Shown in pieces: positions 26,153-34,141 of a stretch of DNA of 64,000 bases. Source of the stretch: an uncultured Pelagibacteraceae bacterium. Its GTDB lineage: Bacteria; Pseudomonadota; Alphaproteobacteria; Pelagibacterales; Pelagibacteraceae. Position 1 is the stretch's first letter. The number at the start of each line of letters is the position of its first letter. Location: positions 100,480 through 164,479 of the forward strand of contig CACALX010000001.1 in the NCBI GenBank assembly GCA_902533445.1, in the 5' to 3' direction. The position numbers were made by a program, and so were the translations under genes. The notes under the pieces were generated by a model. It searched no databases. It was not told the DNA's origin and saw nothing but the letters and a program-made list of their open reading frames with translations.

Positions 26153-28577
26153 GTTTCAATGGTTTAAAGATAATTTCTGCTGGATATTTAACTTTTTCAA
26201 TTTCTATTGAAATATCGCTATTTAAAAGTTCATTATCTGAATAGTCGTTGTTTATATAACCAAATGCTAGATTTTTTTTGAAGTTAAAAGAATAATTACC
26301 TGATGTAGTTCTTCCAAAGATTTTATTATCTTTATAAATTGGTTCATCATGAAGCAGAAGAGGTTTTCCAGGATCATTATTTTTAAGAACAAACATAGCA
26401 AACTTCCTATCAACTTTTTTATCTTTAATTTTTTCCAGTACTTCTCTACCTATAAAATTAAAATCTTTTTTATAACTAATTGTAAAGTTAAGACCTGCTT
26501 GGTATAAATTTTCTTCAGGTGAAATATCATGGCCCCAATGTAAAAAACCACTTTCCATTCTCATTGTATCTAATGCATGCATTCCACAATTAGACAAACT
26601 ATATTTTTTTCCTTTTTCTATTAATTTCTCATAAATATTTTTAGAGTAAGAAGTTTTAACATAAAGCTCATAACCTAACTCACCAACATAAGATAATCTT
26701 TGTGTCCATATTTTAGTTCCATCAATTTCTATATATTTTGAATTTGCAAATTTAAAATTTTCATTACTAAAATCATCTGAACTTAAATCCTGCATTAACA
26801 ATCTACTCTTTGGACCAAATATTCCAAACACACAATAATCATCAGTAACGTCAATTAATTCAACACCTTCAGATAAATTTTTTTTAATATGAAATTTATC
26901 TCTTTCTCTAGTTGCTGCAGAACTAATAATTCTAAAATGATTTTGATCAATACAAACTACAGTAAGATCTGTTTCTATCCCTCCATCCTCATTTAGCATA
27001 TGAGTATAAGTACATTTTCCAGGATCCTGCTTTATATTTGATGTACAAATTCTCTGAAGATCTTCATGAGCTTTATCAGATTTAATTTCGAATTTAGAAA
27101 ACGGAGATAAATCATATAGACCAATATTTGTTAGTGTGTTGTTTGTTTCGTATTCAACTGATGGATACCAGTTTTGGTAATTGTAGCTATATTCATACTC
27201 TGCTTTTTCACCATCAAGAGCAAACCACATTGGTCTTTCATATCCAGCTGAAACTCCAAAGCATGCACCAAAACTTTTTAATTCATTGTGGTATGGTAAT
27301 TTTTTTACATTTCTAGATGTTTTGTGTTGTTTATAAGGCCAATGCATTCCATATAAATCCCCAAGGGACTCTGTAATACGATCTTTAATAAAACCCAAAT
27401 CTGAATGGAACTTTTGAAATCTTTTTATGTCATAATTAAAAATATCTTCATTGATATGACCAGTCATTAACCATTCCGCAGTTACTTTTCCAACTCCACC
27501 TCCACTACCAATACCAATGCTATTCAAACCACAACTAACAAATAAATTTTTAACCTCAGGAACTTCCCCCAATAAAGAATTTGTGTCTGGCGTAAAAGAC
27601 TCTGGTCCTGAAAAAAACTTTCTTATTCCAACTTGCTCTAAAATTGGAAATCTTTTCATAGATTTTTCTAAATAAGGTTCAAAATGATCAAAATTTTCAG
27701 GAAATTCACCAAATGAAAAATCTTCTGGAACTTTATTAGTATCTTTAAATGCAGGAATTGATTTACCTTCAAATATTCCAATTAAAAGTTTTCCAGCATC
27801 TTCTTTAATATACGTGCTGCTATCAAAATCTCTAATTACAGGTAATGTTGGTGAAAGATTTTCAATTGGTTCTGTAATTACATAAAAATGTTCTGCAGGA
27901 TACAAAGGAATACTCACTCCTATTTTTTCTCCAATTTGTCTAGACCACATCCCTGTTGCAAGCACAACATATTCACATTCAATATCTTGTCCATTAACTC
28001 TAATACCATTTACTCTACCATTTTTAGTTAATATTGTTTCAACAGGTGATTGCTCAAATATTTTTGCTCCACCCAATCTTGCACCTTTTGCTAACATATG
28101 AGTAACACCACTTGGATCAGCAGCACCGTCACCTGGCATTAACACTCCACCCTTTAAATCTTCTGTGTGCATGATTGGATAATTTTTCTTGATTTGATCT
28201 TTATCCAAAATCTTAATATCAACATCATACAATTGAGCTGTGGTTGCCTGTCTTTGAAGTTCTTGCCATCTAGCATCTGTTTGAGCAATTGATAGGGCTC
28301 CATTAATTCTTAAACCTGCTGAGTGATCAACTTCTTTTTCTAATTTTTTATAAAGATCTAAAGTATATTTTCTAATTTTTGTAACTGCAGCAGTTGGTCC
28401 AAGTTGACTAACTAATCCTGCTGCGTGCCAAGTTGTACCTGAGGTTAGTTGATCTCTTTCTAAAAGAAGAACATCTTTCCATCCAAATTTTGTTAAATGA
28501 TAAGCAACAGAGCAACCAATAACTCCTCCTCCTATTACAACTACTTTGCTACTTTTAGGTAATTCTTTGTTATTCAT
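26130..28577 (-). CDS. FAD-dependent dimethylglycine/sarcosine dehydrogenase with GcvT-like C-terminal half
   Basis: An 815-residue demethylase of methylated glycines. Residues ~8-400 form a DAO-type FAD domain: VVIGGGVIGCSVAYHL dinucleotide fold and TSGTTWHAAGLVSQ, where the His covalently binds FAD in dimethylglycine and sarcosine dehydrogenases. Residues ~430-810 are the aminomethyltransferase domain that receives the one-carbon unit on tetrahydrofolate (FGPKSRLLMQDLS, YVGELGYELYV, GMHALDTMRMESGFLHWGHDISPEENL). It fits a glycine-betaine degradation route; the ProXVW importer is in this window. Dimethylglycine versus sarcosine cannot be separated here. Confidence 0.9.
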   Translation of the reverse strand: MNNKELPKSSKVVVIGGGVIGCSVAYHLTKFGWKDVLLLERDQLTSGTTWHAAGLVSQLGPTAAVTKIRKYTLDLYKKLEKEVDHSAGLRINGALSIAQTDARWQELQRQATTAQLYDVDIKILDKDQIKKNYPIMHTEDLKGGVLMPGDGAADPSGVTHMLAKGARLGGAKIFEQSPVETILTKNGRVNGIRVNGQDIECEYVVLATGMWSRQIGEKIGVSIPLYPAEHFYVITEPIENLSPTLPVIRDFDSSTYIKEDAGKLLIGIFEGKSIPAFKDTNKVPEDFSFGEFPENFDHFEPYLEKSMKRFPILEQVGIRKFFSGPESFTPDTNSLLGEVPEVKNLFVSCGLNSIGIGSGGGVGKVTAEWLMTGHINEDIFNYDIKRFQKFHSDLGFIKDRITESLGDLYGMHWPYKQHKTSRNVKKLPYHNELKSFGACFGVSAGYERPMWFALDGEKAEYEYSYNYQNWYPSVEYETNNTLTNIGLYDLSPFSKFEIKSDKAHEDLQRICTSNIKQDPGKCTYTHMLNEDGGIETDLTVVCIDQNHFRIISSAATRERDKFHIKKNLSEGVELIDVTDDYCVFGIFGPKSRLLMQDLSSDDFSNENFKFANSKYIEIDGTKIWTQRLSYVGELGYELYVKTSYSKNIYEKLIEKGKKYSLSNCGMHALDTMRMESGFLHWGHDISPEENLYQAGLNFTISYKKDFNFIGREVLEKIKDKKVDRKFAMFVLKNNDPGKPLLLHDEPIYKDNKIFGRTTSGNYSFNFKKNLAFGYINNDYSDNELLNSDISIEIEKVKYPAEIIFKPLKQTNFKNN

Positions 28578-28618
28578 AAATTAAATGATAATTAATATTA
28601 ATATTAAATTTGAATTTT

Positions 28619-29602
28619 ATGAAGAATATTCTTTTAACAGGCGGCGCAGGTTATATTGGAAGTCATGTGGCTAATTTATTAATCGATCAAGGATACGATC
28701 TTACAATTATTGATAGTTTAATTACGGGTAATAAAACTTTGATTAACCCTAAAGCAAAATTTATTAATTGCGACATTGCAGACTCAAAATATATTTCTGA
28801 AATATTGATCAATAAAAAATTTGATATCGTAATGCATTTTGCAGGTCTAATTAGAGTTGATGAATCTGTAAAAGAACCTGAAAAATACAATGAATTTAAT
28901 TTTGAAAAAGCAAAAATCTTTCTGGATACTTGCTTTAAATATGGCTTAAAAAAAGTTATTTTTTCATCTACAGCATCTGTTTATGGAAATCCAATTCATA
29001 ATAATGTTTCTGAAAGTGATGAATTAAATCCTTTAAATCCATATGCTAAAACCAAATTAAAATTAGAAAATTTTCTAATTAATAAATCTAAATATGAAAA
29101 AATATCTTATATTATTTTAAGATATTTTAATGTTGCAGGAGCTGATGAAAAATTAAGATCAGGACTTATCTCAAAAAATTCAACACATTTGATTAAAATT
29201 GCTTCAGAAGTTGCAGTTGGTAAAAGAGATGAAATTATAATTAATGGCGATGATTATGACACTAAAGATGGCACTGCTATTCGAGACTTTATACATGTTT
29301 CAGACTTAGCTGATATTCATTTAGTTTCTGCAAAATATCTATTAGATAAAAATCAATCAAATATATTTAATTGTGGTTATGGAAATGGATATTCTATAAA
29401 GGAGGTTATTGATACATATAATAAAATATTAAATAAAAAAATTAAATCCAAAATTGGACCTAGAAGACCTGGAGATAGCAAAATGGTTGTTGCTGATCCA
29501 ACTAAATTCAATAAAATTCTAAATTGGAAACCAAAATTTAATAAACTAGATTACATACTAAAAACTGCTTACGAGTGGGAAAAAAAATTAAAATCTAGTT
29601 AA
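28619..29602 (+). CDS. galE: UDP-glucose 4-epimerase
   Basis: An extended SDR that interconverts UDP-glucose and UDP-galactose. The ATG at 28619 gives a protein starting MKNILLTGGAGYIGSH, with the NAD motif at residues ~8-14; an in-frame TTG at 28610 is less likely. The SSTASVYGNP strand and the catalytic NPYAKTK (YxxxK) are present, as are RYFNVAGAD and GTAIRDFIHVSDLADIH, all GalE-specific. About 327 residues, normal length. Its stop is interlocked with that of ald in a shared TTAA. Confidence 0.93.
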   Translation: MKNILLTGGAGYIGSHVANLLIDQGYDLTIIDSLITGNKTLINPKAKFINCDIADSKYISEILINKKFDIVMHFAGLIRVDESVKEPEKYNEFNFEKAKIFLDTCFKYGLKKVIFSSTASVYGNPIHNNVSESDELNPLNPYAKTKLKLENFLINKSKYEKISYIILRYFNVAGADEKLRSGLISKNSTHLIKIASEVAVGKRDEIIINGDDYDTKDGTAIRDFIHVSDLADIHLVSAKYLLDKNQSNIFNCGYGNGYSIKEVIDTYNKILNKKIKSKIGPRRPGDSKMVVADPTKFNKILNWKPKFNKLDYILKTAYEWEKKLKSS

Positions 29603-30717
29603 TTTAATATTGCTTTATCTGGATTTACAAATTCATGGCCAAAAACATCTGCTACAGCTTTATAAGTAACCATTCCTTTATGAACATTCAATCCAGCTAA
29701 AAAGTTTTTATCTTTGCTTAATGCTTTTTGATAACCATTGTTAGCAAGTTTAACTAGATAAGGTAAAGTTGCATTGTTTAAAGCTAGAGTAGAAGTTCTT
29801 GGAACTCCACCTGGCATATTTGCTACACAATAATGAACAACATCATCAACGATATAAGTTGGTTCACCGTGAGTAGTTGGTTTACTTGTTTCAACACACC
29901 CACCTTGATCAATTGCAACATCAACAATAACAGAACCTCTTTTCATACTTTTGATCATTTCTTTAGTAACTAATTTTGGAGCCTCTGCACCTGGAATTAA
30001 AACTCCTCCAACTAATAAGTCTGCTTCAGAAACTAATTTTGGGAGATCAATTTTATCACTTTGTTCAGGAATAATTTTATCACCAAACATCTCTACTAAT
30101 TGTTTTAATCTAGCTTCAGATTTATCAACTATATGCACTTTAGCTTTCATACCTGTTGCAATGATTGCTGCATTCTCTCCTACAACACCGCCACCTAAAA
30201 TTACAACAGTTCCACCGGTTACACCAGGAGCACCGCCCAACAAAAGTCCTCTTCCATTTTGATTTTTTTCTAAACAGTGAGCACCTGCTTGAACAGACAT
30301 TCGACCAGCAACTGCACTCATTGGGGCTAATAATGGCAATCTTCCATTATCATCTGTCACAGTTTCGTAAGCTATATTGACACTTTTTGATTTAATCAGC
30401 CCTTCAGTTAGTTCTTTTGCTGCTGCTAAGTGAAGATACGTATAAACAACTTGATTTTCTCTAATCATATCAACCTCAACTTTTTGAGGCTCTTTAACTT
30501 TAACAATTATATCTGCATCATTAAAAATATCTGCTGCAGTGCTTGCTATTTTTGCACCTGCATTTGTATATTGATCATTTTCAAATCCAGCCTCAAAACC
30601 CCCATTGTTTTCAACAATAACTTCATGACCTTCAGAAACTAAGACTTTAACACTCTCTGGTGTTAACCCTATTCTGTTTTCTTGGGGTTTTATCTCCTTT
30701 GGTACGCCTATCTTCAT
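29599..30717 (-). CDS. ald: Alanine dehydrogenase
   Basis: NAD-dependent interconversion of L-alanine with pyruvate and ammonium. The start is ATG at 30717 (MKIGVPKEIKPQENRIG); an in-frame GTG two codons earlier is also possible. Conserved features are the N-terminal substrate Arg, VKVKEP, YTYLHLAA with the catalytic His, the NAD loop VVILGGGVVGENAA, and IDQGGCVETS. About 372 residues. It lies 30 bases downstream of the aminotransferase gene, so alanine made by transamination onto pyruvate would be deaminated to regenerate pyruvate. Confidence 0.95.
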   Translation of the reverse strand: MKIGVPKEIKPQENRIGLTPESVKVLVSEGHEVIVENNGGFEAGFENDQYTNAGAKIASTAADIFNDADIIVKVKEPQKVEVDMIRENQVVYTYLHLAAAKELTEGLIKSKSVNIAYETVTDDNGRLPLLAPMSAVAGRMSVQAGAHCLEKNQNGRGLLLGGAPGVTGGTVVILGGGVVGENAAIIATGMKAKVHIVDKSEARLKQLVEMFGDKIIPEQSDKIDLPKLVSEADLLVGGVLIPGAEAPKLVTKEMIKSMKRGSVIVDVAIDQGGCVETSKPTTHGEPTYIVDDVVHYCVANMPGGVPRTSTLALNNATLPYLVKLANNGYQKALSKDKNFLAGLNVHKGMVTYKAVADVFGHEFVNPDKAILN

Positions 30718-30747
30718 AAGCACTCTCCATGTCTTTAAGTAAACTAA

Positions 30748-32094
30748 TTAGTTCTTTTGGTTTTTTTGATAGTTCGTAATACCTGTTCTAAGTTTATCTA
30801 TAATCTCATCAATATGTCTTTCTTCACATATAAATTGAGGAGCGATAATTAGACAGTCACCAGTTGCTTTAAAGTTTACTCCTGCTTCGTAACAAGCTTT
30901 GAAAGTTTCTAATCCAGCTTTACCAGGTTTGGAATTTAATTTCATATCAATTCCACCCATCATTCCATAGCCTCTAATATTATCTACAGCATCCAAGTCT
31001 TGGAGTGAGAAAAGTCCTTTTTGGAAATAAGGTGCTAAATTTTTTGCTCTTTCAAAAATATCCTCTTTTTCAAAAATATCTTGAACTGCTAAAGCTGCCG
31101 CTACTGCAACTGGAATTCCTGAATAAGTATACCCATGAAATAATTCAACAGATCCCATTGGAGAAGCATCCATCACAGCATCATAAATTTCATCTTTACA
31201 AGCAACAACACCCATGGGCACAACACCGTTTGTTGTAGCTTTAGCCATGGTTATAATGTCTGGTGTTACTCCAAATTCATGACTTGCAAAAGAAGAGCCT
31301 GTTCTTCCCCATCCAGTAATTACTTCATCAAAAATTAAAAGTATTCCATGCTTGTCACAAATCTCTCTTAATCTTTGTAAATATCCTTTAGGTGGGACTA
31401 AAGTTCCAGTAGATCCAGCGATTGGTTCTACAATACAAGCTGCAATATTTTCAGGACCAAAATTACTTGCAATTCTTTCTAGATCATCTGCAAGATCTCC
31501 TCCTGTTTCTGGTTGACCACTAACAAATTTATGCTCAGGTAAATGAGTGTGTCTCATGTGTTGAACACCTGGCATCAAAATACTTGCAAATGTTTTAACA
31601 TTATTGATCATTCCACCAACTGAAACACATCCAATATTCATTCCGTGATAACCTCTTTCACGTCCTACAAATCTAAATCTATGTGCGTTTCCTTTTGCTC
31701 TATGATAAGCAATTGCAATTTTAATTGCAGTTTCAACAGCTGTTGAACCACAAATAGTAAAAAACATTTTATTTAAATCACCTGGAGTGTGTTTTGAAAT
31801 TTTTGTAGCTAATTCAAATGAACCACCAAAACCTTGTTGAAATGGTTGAGCGTAATCTAAAGTCTCTAATTGTTTAGTAACCGCTTCTGTAATTTCTCTT
31901 CTACCATGTCCTAACGGATTACAAAATAATCCTGAGCTCGCATCAATTTGTGTTTTTCCATGGTGAGTTTTTAAATAAACTCCTTTTGCTTCAGTAATTA
32001 ATCTTGGATTTGCTTTAAAATCTTTATTCGATGTAAACGGCATCCAATGTTCATTTAATGAATTTGGAACTGATGTTCTTGTTTCTGAGCTCAT
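30748..32094 (-). CDS. Class III omega-amino-acid:pyruvate aminotransferase (taurine- or beta-alanine-type)
   Basis: A PLP enzyme of 448 residues. SSGLFCNPLGHG and the FTICGSTAVETAIKIA phosphate loop are present, as are the RGYHGMN segment, LLIFDEVITGWGRTG with the PLP Asp, and the PLP Lys in ITMAKATTNG. The family includes taurine:pyruvate and beta-alanine:pyruvate aminotransferases. Two context points favour an omega-amino acid: the adjacent alanine dehydrogenase, and the divergent taurine-type ABC operon. No sulfoacetaldehyde acetyltransferase (xsc) is in the window, so taurine is not proven. Confidence 0.85.
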   Translation of the reverse strand: MSSETRTSVPNSLNEHWMPFTSNKDFKANPRLITEAKGVYLKTHHGKTQIDASSGLFCNPLGHGRREITEAVTKQLETLDYAQPFQQGFGGSFELATKISKHTPGDLNKMFFTICGSTAVETAIKIAIAYHRAKGNAHRFRFVGRERGYHGMNIGCVSVGGMINNVKTFASILMPGVQHMRHTHLPEHKFVSGQPETGGDLADDLERIASNFGPENIAACIVEPIAGSTGTLVPPKGYLQRLREICDKHGILLIFDEVITGWGRTGSSFASHEFGVTPDIITMAKATTNGVVPMGVVACKDEIYDAVMDASPMGSVELFHGYTYSGIPVAVAAALAVQDIFEKEDIFERAKNLAPYFQKGLFSLQDLDAVDNIRGYGMMGGIDMKLNSKPGKAGLETFKACYEAGVNFKATGDCLIIAPQFICEERHIDEIIDKLRTGITNYQKNQKN

Positions 32095-32193
32095 AATTTT
32101 TTTTTTTTGTTAACTGTTAAAAATATTTCCAACTATTAGACTAAATCAAATTGTTTTCTAGAAATATTTTGACCAACTAAAATGTGCGACGTA

Positions 32194-32199
32194 AGTATA
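32194..32199 (-). promoter_or_regulatory. Candidate -10 box for the aminotransferase-ald operon
   Basis: TATACT on the minus strand, about 95 bases upstream of the aminotransferase start, in the 221-base divergent spacer shared with the taurine-type ABC operon. The -35 region is weak. The same hexamer occurs upstream of dctP and nrdA. Confidence 0.3.
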
Positions 32200-32231
32200 C
32201 AACTTTTAATTGAACTTATTTAAAGCATATC

Positions 32232-32245
32232 AGAATTGCAATTCT
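32232..32245. promoter_or_regulatory. Palindromic operator candidate AGAATTGCAATTCT
   Basis: A perfect 14-base palindrome midway between the divergent aminotransferase and taurine-type ABC genes. Its core ATTGCAAT also occurs upstream of dctP (39116-39123) and proX (60847-60854). A T-run follows on the plus strand, so a short terminator is an alternative reading, but no gene ends here. Confidence 0.4.
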
Positions 32246-32315
32246 TTTTGTTTTACAACCGACAAAAATTGAATTTAAATGGCGCTAATTTAATTAAATT
32301 AACATAGGGGAATAA

Positions 32316-33257
32316 ATGAAAAAAATACTAAGTTTTATTCTAGGATCTATATTTGCTCTAAACCTTTCAATTTCAGTTGCAAACTCTGCAGCTAATGAAG
32401 TTAGAGTTGCTTACTTTCTAGAATGGCCAAGTCCAAATCTAGAGGACATGATGAAAAAAAATTACTCGAAAGCTTTGGGTATTCCAGTTAAATGGACAAG
32501 CTTCAACACTGGTGTAGAAATGACAGAAGCCATGTTAGCTGGAGATATTGATATTTCTTATTCACAGGGTTTAGTACCTTTCATCAACGCTGTAAAATCT
32601 AATGCTCCAATCAAATTAATTGATATTGCTATGGAATACGGAATGGGTGGAACAACTTGTGTAACATCAAACGCATCTGGAATCACAAAAGCAAACGCTA
32701 GTGAATTAGAAGGTAAAAAAGTTGCAGTGCCTTTAGGTACTATGGCTGATTATGTTTTTACTGCAAGTATGGAAATTGTTGGTGCTGATCCAAGTAAAAT
32801 GACAGTTATTGATATGGTCCCAGAAGATGGAGCTGCAGCTTTAGTAAGTGGTGATGTTGCAATGGCATGTTTATTTGGTGGAAATTCAATTGCAGCAGCT
32901 ACAGAAGTTGGTTCTAGATTAATTTCAGTTGAGGAAGCTAGAGCTGGAGGTATCTTAGGTATAGATATCACATCTGTAACTAATAAGTTTATGAATGAAA
33001 ATCCAGGTATGGTAAGGACTTTTGTTGAAGTTACTCACGAAGCAAACGACAGATACAGATCAGGTAAATCTGATATGAGTTCTATGTCAAAAGCATCTGC
33101 GATGGAAGTATCAAAAATGAAAGGTACTTTAGATGGATTTAAATTCTTAACTCCAGAAGAAACTAAACAATCTATGGAGAATGGTAATCTAAGTGGTTTC
33201 TTGAATGGAATGGGAACTCCATCTGGTAACGTAGATACAAGTTTCTTACCTTTATAA
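32316..33257 (+). CDS. tauA: Taurine/sulfonate-type ABC transporter substrate-binding protein
   Basis: A periplasmic NMT1/TauA-like receptor, 313 residues. A signal peptide (MKKILSFILGSIFALNLSIS, cleavage near ANSAA) is followed by VRVAYFLEWPSPN. EMTEAMLAGDIDISYSQG and ELEGKKVAVPLGTMADYV match the SsuA/TauA fold. It is first in the operon, after a GGGGAA ribosome site. Taurine is the usual annotation for this SAR11 transporter, but the ligand is inferred only from family and the neighbouring aminotransferase. Confidence 0.85.
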   Translation: MKKILSFILGSIFALNLSISVANSAANEVRVAYFLEWPSPNLEDMMKKNYSKALGIPVKWTSFNTGVEMTEAMLAGDIDISYSQGLVPFINAVKSNAPIKLIDIAMEYGMGGTTCVTSNASGITKANASELEGKKVAVPLGTMADYVFTASMEIVGADPSKMTVIDMVPEDGAAALVSGDVAMACLFGGNSIAAATEVGSRLISVEEARAGGILGIDITSVTNKFMNENPGMVRTFVEVTHEANDRYRSGKSDMSSMSKASAMEVSKMKGTLDGFKFLTPEETKQSMENGNLSGFLNGMGTPSGNVDTSFLPL

Positions 33258-33279
33258 TTTTAAGGTTTAAAACTTTTTA

Positions 33280-33318
33280 AATAGGCACTGATTTAAATAA
33301 TTGGTGCCTATTTTTTTT
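33280..33318 (+). terminator. Terminator-like hairpin between the binding protein and the ATPase of the taurine-type operon
   Basis: AATAGGCAC (33280-33288) pairs perfectly with GTGCCTATT (33304-33312); the U-run is eight T at 33311-33318. The ATPase gene begins at 33344 with no separate obvious promoter, so partial read-through is the likely arrangement, giving more receptor than transporter. Confidence 0.8.
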
Positions 33319-33343
33319 AAAAAATTTCTAATATAAGGGCGCT

Positions 33344-34141
33344 ATGAGTGATCTCGTTTCTCAAAATCTAAATATGATTTTTAAAACTCCAAAAGGAGAA
33401 ACAGTTCATGCATTAAAAGATGTTAGTTTTACCTTAAAAAAAGGAGAACTACTTACAGTTCTTGGTCCTTCTGGTTGTGGAAAAACAACTTTACTTAATA
33501 TTACTGCCGGATTTTTAAGACCTACTTCAGGAAAAATTATATTAAACAATAATGAAATTGATGGGCCTGGTGTTGAAAGAGGAATGGTGTTTCAACAAGG
33601 TGCTTTATTTGAATGGTTAACAGTTGCTGAAAACGTGAACTTTGGTCTTCGCATGAAAAAAGAAAATCCTGAAGTCACAGCAAATAAAGTTGAGGAATGG
33701 CTAGATATAGTTGGATTAAAAGGATTTGGTAACACTCCAACTTATCAATTATCAGGCGGTATGCAGCAAAGAGTTGCGCTTGCAAGATGTCTAATTAATG
33801 ATCCTGATTTGATTTTAATGGACGAGCCATTAGGTGCTTTAGACGCGTTAACAAGAGAAAAAATGCAGTCATTAGTTTTAAAAATTTGGAAAGAAACTGG
33901 AAAAACAATTATCTTAATTACTCACTCAGTTGAAGAAGCTCTTTTGCTTGGTGAAAGATTATATGTAATGGCACCAAGACCTGGAAGAATACATAAAGAA
34001 TACAATCTTCCATTTGCTGAAATGGGACTTACTCAGGATTTAAGAGAAATTAAAAAAAATAAAGAATTTTCAACTACTAGAGAAGAAATTTTATCCATGA
34101 TCTGGGATATGGAAGAAGAAATAATGGGAAAAGATAATTAA
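33344..34141 (+). CDS. tauB: Taurine/nitrate-type ABC transporter ATP-binding protein
   Basis: The cytoplasmic ATPase of the importer, 265 residues. Walker A is GPSGCGKTT, the Q-loop is MVFQQGALFEWLTVAENV, the signature is LSGGMQQRVALARC, Walker B is LILMDEPLGALDAL, and the H-loop is ILITHSVEEA. GALFEWLTV rather than ALLPW is typical of the TauB branch. Its stop overlaps the permease start by one base (TAATG). Confidence 0.92.
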   Translation: MSDLVSQNLNMIFKTPKGETVHALKDVSFTLKKGELLTVLGPSGCGKTTLLNITAGFLRPTSGKIILNNNEIDGPGVERGMVFQQGALFEWLTVAENVNFGLRMKKENPEVTANKVEEWLDIVGLKGFGNTPTYQLSGGMQQRVALARCLINDPDLILMDEPLGALDALTREKMQSLVLKIWKETGKTIILITHSVEEALLLGERLYVMAPRPGRIHKEYNLPFAEMGLTQDLREIKKNKEFSTTREEILSMIWDMEEEIMGKDN

